From a virus: 45,591 nt of DNA. The stretch lies in IMG/VR virus record IMGVR_UViG_3300048768_000033, positions 1 to 45,591 of that record; one strand, written 5' to 3'. The notes beneath the pieces are model-generated. The model made no database searches. It worked only from the letters and a program-made list of their open reading frames with translations, and was not told the origin of the DNA. The translations under genes and the position numbers were made by a program. Below are positions 36,954 through 45,591 of this stretch, in pieces; position 1 is the first letter of the stretch; every line of letters begins with the position of its first letter.

Positions 36954-37441
36954 ATGCTACGTTCGACGATGTAAAAGCTGTTCGACTTGTAATAAACGAT
37001 CCGGTTGGAATTGTTAATGTTTTGCAGATCGCAGATGAAACACATTTTCCGTTAAGTCCTGTTGCTCAAACGGCTTATCAATCTATTGCCACAGGCAAAT
37101 TTTACATTACAGACAAATCAAGTCCTGCTATAACGGACTGGGTGCAACCGAAATTATATCTTGCTGACATTACAATAGCGTCTATTTGGGATAATTACGG
37201 CCACGATGACACGGTATATAGATGCTTGCGTTTGATCCTTGCCAAACTTGGGCAGGAAATGAGATTGTCATCGATATCGTCCGGTACAGAATCGGCTACA
37301 TATACATCCCTAAGAGACTTATACGATTTCTATAAAAATCTTATCACTATGTTTAAAGAGCAAGAGGATGAGAACTCTAATAATACGACCGGGCAATATG
37401 GCACAATCAAGCGACCAAGAATAGCCGGAGGTAATTTGTGA
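36950..37441 (+). CDS. Head-tail connector protein (putative)
   Basis: The 163-residue helical product (DWVQPKLYLADITIASIW, YTSLRDLYDFYKNLITMF) is first in the connector run. Size and helical content suit an adaptor that binds the portal ring. Assignment is by order only. Confidence 0.55.
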   Translation: MNATFDDVKAVRLVINDPVGIVNVLQIADETHFPLSPVAQTAYQSIATGKFYITDKSSPAITDWVQPKLYLADITIASIWDNYGHDDTVYRCLRLILAKLGQEMRLSSISSGTESATYTSLRDLYDFYKNLITMFKEQEDENSNNTTGQYGTIKRPRIAGGNL

Positions 37442-37830
37442 ATCAATTATCCGCGCAGGCTCGCGACGCATGGAATAAAACGATAGATGAGAATCCTGTT
37501 ATCGTTGATATCAACCGGAAATATATCAGACAGAATACCATCGGGGATGATGTTGTTAATCCTTTTTCGGTTCCGGTTCCTGTTAAAATAAAAATGCGAA
37601 TTGCTCAAGAAGCCAAAGCAGGTGATATGCCGAGTCCTGTAGGAGTTTCGGAAAGCATGCGTATGCACGCTATAAGCGATATCGACAATGTACTATTGCG
37701 TGATGATGTTTTTGAAACTAATGGGAAAACTTATCGAGTCAAAATGGTAGAGACAGTAAGGCGATTCGGTGATACAATCGGGTATCGAGCATCGTTGATA
37801 AACATCGATGAGGAGAAAACGGGAACATGA
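37438..37830 (+). CDS. Head closure/stopper protein (putative)
   Basis: GTG start at 37438, overlapping the stop before it. The 130-residue product has the beta-rich pattern of head-tail joining proteins, including RDDVFETNGKTYRVKMVETV. The position between connector and tail-completion genes is the main support. Confidence 0.6.
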   Translation: MNQLSAQARDAWNKTIDENPVIVDINRKYIRQNTIGDDVVNPFSVPVPVKIKMRIAQEAKAGDMPSPVGVSESMRMHAISDIDNVLLRDDVFETNGKTYRVKMVETVRRFGDTIGYRASLINIDEEKTGT

Positions 37831-38045
37831 CCATAGACGACATTGTTGATGGAAAAATTGATGGACGCGAAAAAATACGCGGGATACCGGACATTAACGA
37901 TGCTTACATCAACAATCCAGGATTCGAAAAAGAATTTTTAACAAATATCGAAGCTTTGAATATGATAAATTATTTGTCTGGAGTGTTATTGATAGATGGA
38001 CGTATCAGAGATAGTAAAAAATATAGAGCAGATTTACAACCGTAG
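37827..38045 (+). CDS. Small hypothetical protein (72 aa) in the connector run
   Basis: It starts by ATGA overlap with the gene before and overlaps the next gene by 50 nt. The product is acidic and soluble (IDDIVDGKIDGREKIRGIPD). No family is recognised. Confidence 0.5.
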   Translation: MTIDDIVDGKIDGREKIRGIPDINDAYINNPGFEKEFLTNIEALNMINYLSGVLLIDGRIRDSKKYRADLQP

Positions 38046-38355
38046 ACGAGCCACTATTTATGCTTACGGTTTGAAATGGGGAGCCGAGGCTTTGAATTAT
38101 TTTAGAAGTGTTCAGCCTCCGAGTCCAGGAACAAAGGGCCAGTTTTGGAACAACAGAACCGGGTCGGCTGCTCTCGAAGTTTTTGTTGGTGGAATACGTG
38201 AGGATGATGAGATCGGATGGTTTATGGCTCACTTTGTTTCTTACGGGGTCTATCTCGAACTTGCGAATAACCGAGCGAATGAAGCTATCAGACCAATAGT
38301 GCAAAGATTCGCGGGAAGATTTATAAGGGACGTACAAGATTTATATGCTGACTAA
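37996..38355 (+). CDS. HK97 gp10-like tail completion protein
   Basis: The 119-residue product (LKWGAEALNYFRSVQPPSP, WNNRTGSAALEVFVGG, ending RFAGRFIRDVQDLY) has the helix, P-x-x-T/G-x-x-W-x-N-x-T-G and final helix pattern of tail-completion proteins. Confidence 0.65.
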   Translation: MDVSEIVKNIEQIYNRRRATIYAYGLKWGAEALNYFRSVQPPSPGTKGQFWNNRTGSAALEVFVGGIREDDEIGWFMAHFVSYGVYLELANNRANEAIRPIVQRFAGRFIRDVQDLYAD

Positions 38356-38701
38356 AATTGTTGAGAAATTGCGGACAGGACGCATTGAGGATGTGGTTTT
38401 ATTCGGATCGCTTCCATTACCACAACCTCCTTACATTGTTGTAAAGCTCGAATCGCATCCCACGGGCAGTCAGGCATTTAGAATCATCGTTCACATGCAA
38501 CCAGGCAATCAGGATTTGCTACAGGATTTTGTGACAAATGATTTATCGATTTTATTAAGCAACTATTCCGCCACTTCTCCCAAGGGAGCATTGAATATGC
38601 TCGATGAAGGATTCGAAGGCGGTGATCAAATTATCATAGGTAACGACGACGGCACAATAGCTATGGAACGTGTATTCCTAATGCCGTTAATTAAGTTTTA
38701 G
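38345..38701 (+). CDS. Tail terminator-like protein
   Basis: The 118-residue product (FGSLPLPQPPYIVVKLES, IIVHMQPGNQDLLQDFV) has the beta-strand plus helix arrangement of minor tail proteins that end the tail tube. It is placed directly before the major tail gene. Confidence 0.6.
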   Translation: MLTKIVEKLRTGRIEDVVLFGSLPLPQPPYIVVKLESHPTGSQAFRIIVHMQPGNQDLLQDFVTNDLSILLSNYSATSPKGALNMLDEGFEGGDQIIIGNDDGTIAMERVFLMPLIKF

Positions 38702-38711
38702 GGGGCACATA

Positions 38712-39695
38712 ATGTTAAGAGGTAATGCATTTTTTAATGAGGGTCTACGGTTTGTTCGATTCCGTGCTCTCAATGATGACTACACGAGAATCAAGGGCGG
38801 CCTTGATTCAAAAGGAAATTATGACGGTTTGCAAAAAGACGGATCATATAATTCAGGAACCGGAAACGGACGTATTATCGGAGGAACGGGCCCATTCGAT
38901 TTTTCTAATGCTGTAGTTCCGGCCGCAATCCCTTTGAAAATAAAATTTGATTCAGGGGCGGAAGAGATTACAAATATCGATATAACACCGGCGGTTGATC
39001 TTACCATGGTAACAGTAGATGAACTGGTGACTGCAATAAATATCGCTGCACCGACCGATATGCTTGCATCAAAAGAAGCCGTCACGCTTCGGTTGCTGCT
39101 CGTCTACAACGGAACCGACGACCCGGATTATATCCAGACATACGGAGATTTCGCAGAACTCGCACGGATCGGACAGGGCAAAGGACAACAGTTCATAGTT
39201 TCAGATACGTTTAAGTCTTTCGCCGAATCTCCGACGAAAAAAGACGATGAGACGATATCAATTGAACCGGCAACCGGGGCTTCTGTTGACGTGATCATCG
39301 ACGGATATAAGAAAGGCATCACGATCAAATCAGTCGAAACACAAGTCAATTACTGGCTTGATTCTCTCATCGAGAATGGGTATATCGATGCAAACGGAGC
39401 ATACCACGACCCAGATCAGAACGCATCGAAATGTTATTTTGAGATTGAGGTTTTCAATCCGGTCTACAATCAGGGGCCAAACAAGCTCGCTCAAATCTCA
39501 TATTGGGAAATGACAATATATCTCACCTGTTCTGGATCGGTATCAGAAAGAACTAAAGACAAATCTATCATGCCTATGAATTACGATATTGTCGGAACTA
39601 ACTACACCGACAGCAAGGGAGTTGAGACAGGTGCGGTAATCAGAAAACGGCTCGATGTTTCGGAATTTAACGCGCTCAATGTTTATAACGTATGA
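38712..39695 (+). CDS. Major tail (tube) protein
   Basis: The 327-residue product has an AGGGGGC ribosome site and lies between tail terminator and chaperone. It is Gly/Thr/Asp-rich and beta-prone, as in tube proteins, and somewhat longer than usual. No contractile sheath gene follows, which supports a siphovirus tail. Confidence 0.72.
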   Translation: MLRGNAFFNEGLRFVRFRALNDDYTRIKGGLDSKGNYDGLQKDGSYNSGTGNGRIIGGTGPFDFSNAVVPAAIPLKIKFDSGAEEITNIDITPAVDLTMVTVDELVTAINIAAPTDMLASKEAVTLRLLLVYNGTDDPDYIQTYGDFAELARIGQGKGQQFIVSDTFKSFAESPTKKDDETISIEPATGASVDVIIDGYKKGITIKSVETQVNYWLDSLIENGYIDANGAYHDPDQNASKCYFEIEVFNPVYNQGPNKLAQISYWEMTIYLTCSGSVSERTKDKSIMPMNYDIVGTNYTDSKGVETGAVIRKRLDVSEFNALNVYNV

Positions 39696-40354
39696 AAATA
39701 AAAAGACCTCCAGTCTCTATTGAACAAAAAATAGAGATCGCAAAATATCCTATAATCGCAGTTCCCTTTTTTGGGACTGCGATACCTTTTCAGGTTAGGC
39801 GACTAACGGCAGCACAGATTAAATCGTGCGGCAATATTACGCTTATCGCGTCTTTCGAGAATCGTATAAAAGAACAGAACGGAAGATTTACTGTCAAAGA
39901 AATGGTCGCATTTGCTGAAAGAAATAATAAGATTTTGCAGGAGTGTCTTGTTTCTCCCACGTATGAGCAATTACTTTCTTACTTAAACATAAAAGAGAAA
40001 AACGAACTTATAAAAAAACAGATCGAAGATTTACAGAATAAAATAAATGAATGTCCGAGAGGGCCGAGGAAGCAAGCATTTGAAGAAGAGCTTGACGGAT
40101 TGCGTATTTGGTATGATTTGATTATACCATCAGAGACTTCTTCTTTTATTGTTGCCTTCGTGCTCGGAATAAATGAAAGCGATATACGCAAGGTTAGCAG
40201 AGAGATGCTTTTAAACGCAGCTTATCTTGCGGAACGAGGACACGACAACCCGTCAGATCATTTACATGGTGACTTTACGGATTTCATGAAAGACGATATC
40301 AACCTCCAAGCATGGACGGTGCTTGATGAGGAGAAAGAAGTTTTACGTGGTTGA
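39692..40354 (+). CDS. Tail assembly chaperone-like protein
   Basis: The 220-residue helical product sits between tube and tape-measure genes, where chaperones are found. The middle holds a charged helix (KNELIKKQIEDLQNKI). The next gene begins inside it. I found no convincing slippery frameshift site; the tape measure opens in the +1 frame through its own start region. Confidence 0.6.
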   Translation: MKIKRPPVSIEQKIEIAKYPIIAVPFFGTAIPFQVRRLTAAQIKSCGNITLIASFENRIKEQNGRFTVKEMVAFAERNNKILQECLVSPTYEQLLSYLNIKEKNELIKKQIEDLQNKINECPRGPRKQAFEEELDGLRIWYDLIIPSETSSFIVAFVLGINESDIRKVSREMLLNAAYLAERGHDNPSDHLHGDFTDFMKDDINLQAWTVLDEEKEVLRG

Positions 40355-43106
40355 TGCGGGTTCAATTTATTCAGATGTTAGAATCAAACTCGATAAACTA
40401 ACAAGCGATATTGCCTCGATAAACTCTTCGTTTGACAACCTGGTGTCTAAAAACAAAACACAAGCAGATCAGATCGGAAAGAACTGGAAAGAATCTACAG
40501 ATAAAGGGAAAGAAGGCTTCGAAGGATTAAAGCTCGAAGGAGTTCTTGCATTCGCTCTTATTGCGGATGCGATGAAAGAGACTGTTAAATCTTTTACAGA
40601 GTTTGAAGAGTCTATGCAGCGCAATCGATCAGTAATGACAGGGAGCGAGCAAGATTTCGCGGCATTGGAACAAGCCGCTTTAAAAACAGGAGCAAGTACA
40701 GAGTTTTCCGCAAAACAATCATCCGATGCTCTGTATGTTTTTGCAAAAGCCGGATTCGATGCGTCAACGTCGATTAAACTTTTAGATTCCTCACAGCTTT
40801 TAGCAAAAGCATCCGGTGATGATTTAGCGCAAACGGCTCAAGTTTTAAAGCTTACAATGTCACAATTCAATCTCGGTGCTGATTCAGCGGATCGAATAGC
40901 GAATTTGTTTGCAGCCGCAAAGATGCCGGTACAAGAATTGTCCGACTCCCTCCGTACAGTGGGGCCGATAGCTGCGGGAATGAATATAAGCATCGAAGAA
41001 ACTGTTGCGGTTCTCAAGAAGTTGAGTGCGTCCGGGATGGAAGGGCAGGCTGCCGGCGCATCGTTAAGATTGGTTATGGCGGGTTTGTCTGATTCAACCT
41101 CTGCTCTCGTTAAAAACTTAAAACAATACGGGATAACTTTCGATAAGATCAATCCTCAAACGCATTCGTTCGCGGAAATAATTGGCGTATTGGGTAAGGC
41201 AGGGATTACCTCTGCGGATTCTCTAGCTATTTTTGGAGCACGAGCAGGAACCGCAATGGCAACCTTGATAAAACAAGGGCAATCAGCTATTGAGGATTAT
41301 ACAAAAAGCATCACAGGAACCAGCGAAGCTGCTAAAATGGCCGAGATACTCGACAACTCTCTTGGCGATGCTACGCAGACAATGGGTAACGCTTTCCAAG
41401 TCGCCGGAATCCAGATCATGAAAGAACTCGCGCCGGCGTTGCGATTCATCGTGGATATTGTCACTAAGGCCGTACAGTGGTTCACGGAACTTCCGGCACC
41501 GGTTAAAATATTTGTTGGAGTTGTGGGAGCCGGCATCCCTATAATAATGGGGATCAATGCAGCAATAGGAATACTTGGCGGGTTGCTTGGAGCGGCCGCG
41601 CTGCCTATCGCGGGCGTTGTGGCCGGATTTGGTCTTATCATTGCGGTTGGAGCCGGATTGGCAAGTCAATTACACGACACTTCAAAGGAATGGAAAAATC
41701 AAAAAGACTGGATTGATGCGAATACAAAATCTATCGAAGATTTTAAAAAAATTGGGTTTATCAATCCCAAAGAAGGCAAGCAGAGCGCGGCAGAATTAAA
41801 ACAGGCTATTGCAGATATAAATAAACAAGCTGAATTATTGAAAAAACAAATTGACGAATTGAATAAGACTCCGATTGGAAATGAAAAGTTTGAACTAGAC
41901 TTTAACATGAGCACTACAAGGCCGGGGACGACGGATCAAAAACAGGAAATAGTAGATACTGCAAAAAAAATCGAACTTGGGAATGAATTAAATCAGTTAC
42001 TTTTAGAAAGAGATAATTTATATTTACAATTATCCGACCAGCAAAAAAAAGAACAAGGCATCTCAGAACATCTTACCTCCGAACAGCTCAAAGCCAACGA
42101 AGATTTAGAGAAATCTATAAAATCATATCAGGCAAAGCTCGAAGATTTAGGCGCAACTGATTTAATGATTATTGAGAACGAACGGAACCGAGCATTAGCA
42201 TCGATTGCTGCATCCGGTGCTACGGCAGCCGAACAAGACAAGGCGAATAGGAAATTAAACGAATATTATGATGCGCTGGTAAAGACAACACAAAAACAGG
42301 AAAAATATGCTAACGTTGTGGTAGGAGCTGAAGCAGACACGACGGATGCCATTAAACAGACGAACGAAGAACTTGAAAAGCAGAAAAAAGAACTTGAAAA
42401 GGTAACTGAATCTGTTGAAAAAGGATTAATTGGAGCATTGCAGGGTGTGGCTTCTCTTTTTTCTGCGGTTTACGATCAACGCATGAAAGACCTTGACAAC
42501 GAAATGTATGCCGAAGAAAAAGCTGCCGGAGTTTTACAAGACACAGCGGTACAAACTGCGGATAAAAATCTTGCTAAAGCTAAAGAGGGAAATAATGCAG
42601 AAATCATTGCAGATGCTGAAAAAGCTTTAAAGCGAGCCCAGATAGAAGAAGCTTATGAAAAAAAGAAAGCTCAAAGTGCCTATGAGGCCGCAAAGATACA
42701 ATGGGGATTACAATTATCTCTTGCGACTGCTCTGGGAGTTGTCTCTGTCCTGAATGCTTTTTCAACTTTTCCGTTTGCGGTCGGACTTGCTGCGGGAATC
42801 GCACAAACCATAGAAAGCGGAATACAGATAGCCTCCATTTACGCTGCGGAACCTAAAGCTCCATCATTCCATTCAGGTGGAGTTTACGACGCAGCCCCGG
42901 AAGGAACCGCAATTTTAAAGCGCGGAGAAATGACATTAACAACCGAACAGCAAGCCGGACTTTGGAATTTTATAAAATCTGGTTCTTCGGGTGGCCGTGG
43001 AGATATAAATATTAATAATCAATTTGGGGATGTTAATTCGGATGTTGACATTGAAAGGTACAATAAAACTCTTGCTAAACAAATCCAGGCGGTGATGCAC
43101 ACATGA
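40323..43106 (+). CDS. Tape measure protein
   Basis: The 927-residue product has a TP901-type core (about 90-370: AALKTGASTEFSAKQSSDAL, GPIAAGMNISIEETVAVLK, GKAGITSADSLAIFGARAG), a hydrophobic stretch near 390-445, coiled coils, and a second hydrophobic zone near 790-840. It sets tail length and may enter the host membrane on infection. Starts possible at TTG 40323, ATG 40326 or GTG 40347; an AGGAG at 40329-40333 favours the last. Confidence 0.9.
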   Translation: MMRRKKFYVVDAGSIYSDVRIKLDKLTSDIASINSSFDNLVSKNKTQADQIGKNWKESTDKGKEGFEGLKLEGVLAFALIADAMKETVKSFTEFEESMQRNRSVMTGSEQDFAALEQAALKTGASTEFSAKQSSDALYVFAKAGFDASTSIKLLDSSQLLAKASGDDLAQTAQVLKLTMSQFNLGADSADRIANLFAAAKMPVQELSDSLRTVGPIAAGMNISIEETVAVLKKLSASGMEGQAAGASLRLVMAGLSDSTSALVKNLKQYGITFDKINPQTHSFAEIIGVLGKAGITSADSLAIFGARAGTAMATLIKQGQSAIEDYTKSITGTSEAAKMAEILDNSLGDATQTMGNAFQVAGIQIMKELAPALRFIVDIVTKAVQWFTELPAPVKIFVGVVGAGIPIIMGINAAIGILGGLLGAAALPIAGVVAGFGLIIAVGAGLASQLHDTSKEWKNQKDWIDANTKSIEDFKKIGFINPKEGKQSAAELKQAIADINKQAELLKKQIDELNKTPIGNEKFELDFNMSTTRPGTTDQKQEIVDTAKKIELGNELNQLLLERDNLYLQLSDQQKKEQGISEHLTSEQLKANEDLEKSIKSYQAKLEDLGATDLMIIENERNRALASIAASGATAAEQDKANRKLNEYYDALVKTTQKQEKYANVVVGAEADTTDAIKQTNEELEKQKKELEKVTESVEKGLIGALQGVASLFSAVYDQRMKDLDNEMYAEEKAAGVLQDTAVQTADKNLAKAKEGNNAEIIADAEKALKRAQIEEAYEKKKAQSAYEAAKIQWGLQLSLATALGVVSVLNAFSTFPFAVGLAAGIAQTIESGIQIASIYAAEPKAPSFHSGGVYDAAPEGTAILKRGEMTLTTEQQAGLWNFIKSGSSGGRGDININNQFGDVNSDVDIERYNKTLAKQIQAVMHT

Positions 43107-43888
43107 GGATAATAGAACGACTGACAGACAATTATTTAATACTAACGGATGATAACGGATCGGCCTATAGTTTCAACTCATCGTTTTTTGTTTCGGAGGA
43201 TGCGCTTGTGTCGAGGTCATCAATATCTGATTTAGCCTTTGCCGATGGTGGGATTCAGACTGCGGACGGAAAAAAATCTTCCCGGTCAATCACGGTTGAG
43301 GGTGCGATTTATTCTTACACCCCGGCTGATTTCGAAATACAGATGCGGGCTTTAGTTTTAGCGATTGAAAAGGGCGGATTCCTTTCGATACATTCCGACG
43401 TTGTTAACAGAAATATAGAGGTTAGAAATGCGAAAATATCTCCGGATTGGAAACGATACGCACAAGTAAAAATGATTCAGATTGTTTTTATTTGTCCGTT
43501 CCCGTATTGGCAAGATACCGCCTATACCGATGATACGAATATTCTTGCAGGTGACGGGACGTTTGCAACCGATGCTTTAGGATCGGATGGGGTGATGTTG
43601 CCTATTATAACAGTGGCAGCGGATCAAGGCGTCGACGTTCCGAGCTTTAAAATCACGAACATGGATGACGGAGGACAGTTTTTATCTATGTCGTGCGCGT
43701 TGTTTTATGCCGGGTCTGTTTTAGTAATCGACAATCGCTTAGGGACTATAAAACTAAACGCAAATGATGCACGACTCTATATGGATATAGGCTCGGCCTG
43801 GTTGCGATTGCAATCGATGATTAACAATTTTAATTATCGGGGCGCAGCCTGTACGGTCACAATATCATTTAAACGAGTTTACGCATGA
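43103..43888 (+). CDS. Distal tail (Dit-like) protein
   Basis: The 261-residue product follows the tape measure by an ATGA overlap. The N-terminal part has the Dit-type pattern with DGGIQTADGKKSSRSITVEG, then FICPFPYWQD and a C-terminal beta domain. Dit proteins form the hub that links tube to baseplate. Confidence 0.72.
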   Translation: MRIIERLTDNYLILTDDNGSAYSFNSSFFVSEDALVSRSSISDLAFADGGIQTADGKKSSRSITVEGAIYSYTPADFEIQMRALVLAIEKGGFLSIHSDVVNRNIEVRNAKISPDWKRYAQVKMIQIVFICPFPYWQDTAYTDDTNILAGDGTFATDALGSDGVMLPIITVAADQGVDVPSFKITNMDDGGQFLSMSCALFYAGSVLVIDNRLGTIKLNANDARLYMDIGSAWLRLQSMINNFNYRGAACTVTISFKRVYA

Positions 43889-45114
43889 GCGGGACATTCG
43901 GACGCGATTTTTACGGAGCCGGTTTATACGGCAGATCGTCACCGTCTTTCCCGGTTAATGTTCCGACTCAAATTCATGTTTGGGATTTTAACCTTAATTT
44001 TAAGGCAGTCTATCAGGTTGGATCATGCGCTTTGATAAGTATGGAATTCGCTCACGGGGTGAAAGGGTGTCAAGATTTCAGTTTGCAGTTTGCAGAATCT
44101 GTTGATATTGCAAAAAATGACAGGATAAAAATAAATTTGTTTAACTCATCACAATATTTTTATACCGGTGTTGTGCGAACAATACCTATCCCAGGAAGCA
44201 CGAAAAAAGGTTTTGAGTATTCCGGGTTTGGATTTAACGATTATTTCCAGCGATTAAATACGGGCTATTTATCATATGCATCAAAATCGATTGCTTATAT
44301 TTTGATGGATGTTATAAATAACGTTCTGCTTTTAAAATCGCCGATCCTTTATTCGAACGATAGAATCAATCCTCCGAATATTACAATTACTTCAATGGTT
44401 GCAAATTACGGACAAATATCAGATGTTTTCGACGCGTTAATTAAGATTGCAAATTCTACCGGAACCGAGTATAATTGTGGAGTGGACAAAGACGGATACT
44501 TCTTTTTTTTGCCAAGGAGCGATGAAACTAAAGTTATTTTAACAGTTGGTAGATCGGGAAAATATGGAATTCAATCATACGAACCCGAAGATAAAAATGA
44601 AGCTCGTACAAAAATAATTTTATTGGACAAGAATGGAACATATATTTCTACGCTCAATAGCGCTCTCAACAACGAGACATGGGAAGAAAAAGTATCAGCT
44701 CCAGATATATCAAATTCAGACGCTCTACTTTGGGCTGCCGGGATTCTTGCCGATAAAGAACGAACCACGAGAAGTGCATCTATCGAATGGCTAATAGAAA
44801 GCGATTTTCCAGAAGTCGTAGTTGCGGACGGATATATAAGGGTTATTTCAAATATCCCGCCTTCAAAACAGGTAACTGTAAGTGGAAACAATTGGGGAGA
44901 TGGATTGTGGGGAGACGGATTATGGGGAGGCGGCCCGTCTTTGCAATGGACAACTATTGATGATACATTGTCTATCATTCAAATAAAATATAAAATAACA
45001 GGACAAAAAATATCTCGTTCAATCGAACTGGGTGCACTTCCGTTGAGAGTGGAAAATCTTGTGAGCGATATAAATCAACGTATCACGGATTTATCAATTA
45101 ATTTAGGGGTATAA
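43885..45114 (+). CDS. Baseplate hub or tail-associated protein
   Basis: The 409-residue product has a beta-rich N-terminus (GTFGRDFYGAGLYGRSSP), a central domain with RIKINLFNSSQYFYTGVV resembling hub proteins of the gp27/Tal type, a Gly/Trp repeat (WGDGLWGDGLWGGG) and a helical end. Position after Dit supports a hub role. No peptidase motif is visible. Confidence 0.6.
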   Translation: MSGTFGRDFYGAGLYGRSSPSFPVNVPTQIHVWDFNLNFKAVYQVGSCALISMEFAHGVKGCQDFSLQFAESVDIAKNDRIKINLFNSSQYFYTGVVRTIPIPGSTKKGFEYSGFGFNDYFQRLNTGYLSYASKSIAYILMDVINNVLLLKSPILYSNDRINPPNITITSMVANYGQISDVFDALIKIANSTGTEYNCGVDKDGYFFFLPRSDETKVILTVGRSGKYGIQSYEPEDKNEARTKIILLDKNGTYISTLNSALNNETWEEKVSAPDISNSDALLWAAGILADKERTTRSASIEWLIESDFPEVVVADGYIRVISNIPPSKQVTVSGNNWGDGLWGDGLWGGGPSLQWTTIDDTLSIIQIKYKITGQKISRSIELGALPLRVENLVSDINQRITDLSINLGV

Positions 45115-45115
45115 G

Positions 45116-45591
45116 ATGCCGGTAGTTTTAACTTCGAATTTTCAACGTTTGCCATATAATCACGGAGATTTGAATTCCTATCATGATGCAGTCATGCGTA
45201 CTATTCTTGCGGGAGGAATCGGAGGACTTTCTATTGAGGCAACTACTGCCGGATCGGCGATAACCGTAAGTCGTGGGTTCGCAGGAATTTATGATGGAAC
45301 TCTCGCGGGAAAAGGAGCGATAGAAGTTACAGTGTCCGGTAATATTACCACAGCGGGTGCATCTGCCAATCTATGGCACGCTTTGGAATTCTCGGTGTCG
45401 GGAACCGCGGTCACGTGGTATTTGACGCCGCTTGCAGGAGAGACAGATGAAAGCTTCATGAGTTTGACTATGAAAAATTATTACGATGGAAGTAAAAACG
45501 GTTATTATCGAATAGCGTCAAGAAGAATAATAGCTTTTGTATTCCTTCGAACTGCGCTTGCGGTAGGAAGAATAGTAAATTGTGAGAGTGG
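45116..45591 (+). CDS. Tail/baseplate protein, N-terminal part (continues at 3-539)
   Basis: ATG 45116 follows TTTAGGGG. The frame runs off the end of the window and continues at base 3 of the left end, total 295 residues. The N-terminal part (LTSNFQRLPYNHGDLNSYHD) and Gly/Ala/Thr-rich middle suit a structural baseplate or fibre-attachment protein. Function is assigned by position only. Confidence 0.7.
   Translation, partial: MPVVLTSNFQRLPYNHGDLNSYHDAVMRTILAGGIGGLSIEATTAGSAITVSRGFAGIYDGTLAGKGAIEVTVSGNITTAGASANLWHALEFSVSGTAVTWYLTPLAGETDESFMSLTMKNYYDGSKNGYYRIASRRIIAFVFLRTALAVGRIVNCES
45465..45591. repeat. Terminal direct repeat, right copy (circular join)
   Basis: Identical to 1-127; see the left copy. 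Removing one copy gives a closed circle of about 45,464 bp. Confidence 0.95.

Noticed and set aside
39980-40354. Programmed frameshift joining chaperone and tape measure
   Set aside because: I saw no convincing slippery heptamer followed by a stem, and the tape measure has usable starts and an AGGAG nearby.
24594-45591. Integrase, excisionase or CI-like repressor to prove a temperate life style
   Set aside because: None could be recognised anywhere in the closed genome; BRO proteins alone do not prove lysogeny.

Overview
The window is a complete, circular, tailed-phage genome in linear form. The first 127 bases are repeated exactly as the last 127 (1-127 = 45465-45591), and one tail gene runs through the join, so the unique circle is about 45,464 bp. 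The gene order TerS, TerL, portal, Mu F-like protein, protease/scaffold, cement protein, major capsid, connectors, tail tube, tape measure, Dit-like, baseplate and fibre, with a TP901-type tape measure and no visible contractile sheath, points to a siphovirus. Strong AGGAG-type ribosome sites, TTGACA/TATAAT-type promoters and spanin-like genes beside an amidase point to a Gram-negative (diderm) host with ordinary sigma-70-like transcription. I cannot name the host; a spirochaete or similar AT-rich anaerobe is only a guess. I see no integrase, no clear repressor, no rRNA and no CRISPR array.

Layout. A regulatory gap at about 24.2-24.6 kb fires in both directions. To the right, a consensus promoter drives the late genes: packaging (24.6-28.0 kb), head (28.0-33.5 kb), a sugar/methyl cargo cassette (33.6-37.0 kb), connectors and tail (37.0-45.1 kb), then across the join to fibre and lysis genes (1.05-4.84 kb). 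To the left, the minus strand carries replication, recombination and DNA-modification genes: BRO-type regulator, P4-like primase-helicase, metallophosphoesterase, DNA methyltransferase, DEAH helicase, VRR-NUC-like nuclease, second BRO protein, putative annealing protein and a one-chain SbcD-SbcC. These are followed by more than 15 micro-genes down to 4.9 kb. The two transcription units converge on a bidirectional terminator at about 4.85 kb. One secreted-protein gene (536-985) lies backwards inside the tail region.

How it may work together. The early block should copy and recombine the genome (primase-helicase, helicase, SbcCD-like fusion, annealing protein, nuclease). A DNA methyltransferase and a ParB/ABC-GNAT pair placed between the two terminase genes may modify DNA before packaging. 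A 63-residue protein carries the glycyl-radical tail of class III ribonucleotide reductase and suggests nucleotide supply in an anaerobic host. The lysis end has an amidase, several small membrane proteins and two spanin-like frames read from the same DNA.

Most unusual items: the SbcD-SbcC fusion; the stand-alone NrdD-like glycyl-radical peptide; the ABC-GNAT/ParB cassette; a 27-copy hexapeptide-repeat protein; two promoter-proximal leaders with the same interlocking stem/terminator layout; overlapping spanin-like frames; and a nested start that could make a separate scaffold protein. All functions are read from motifs by eye; no database search was run.
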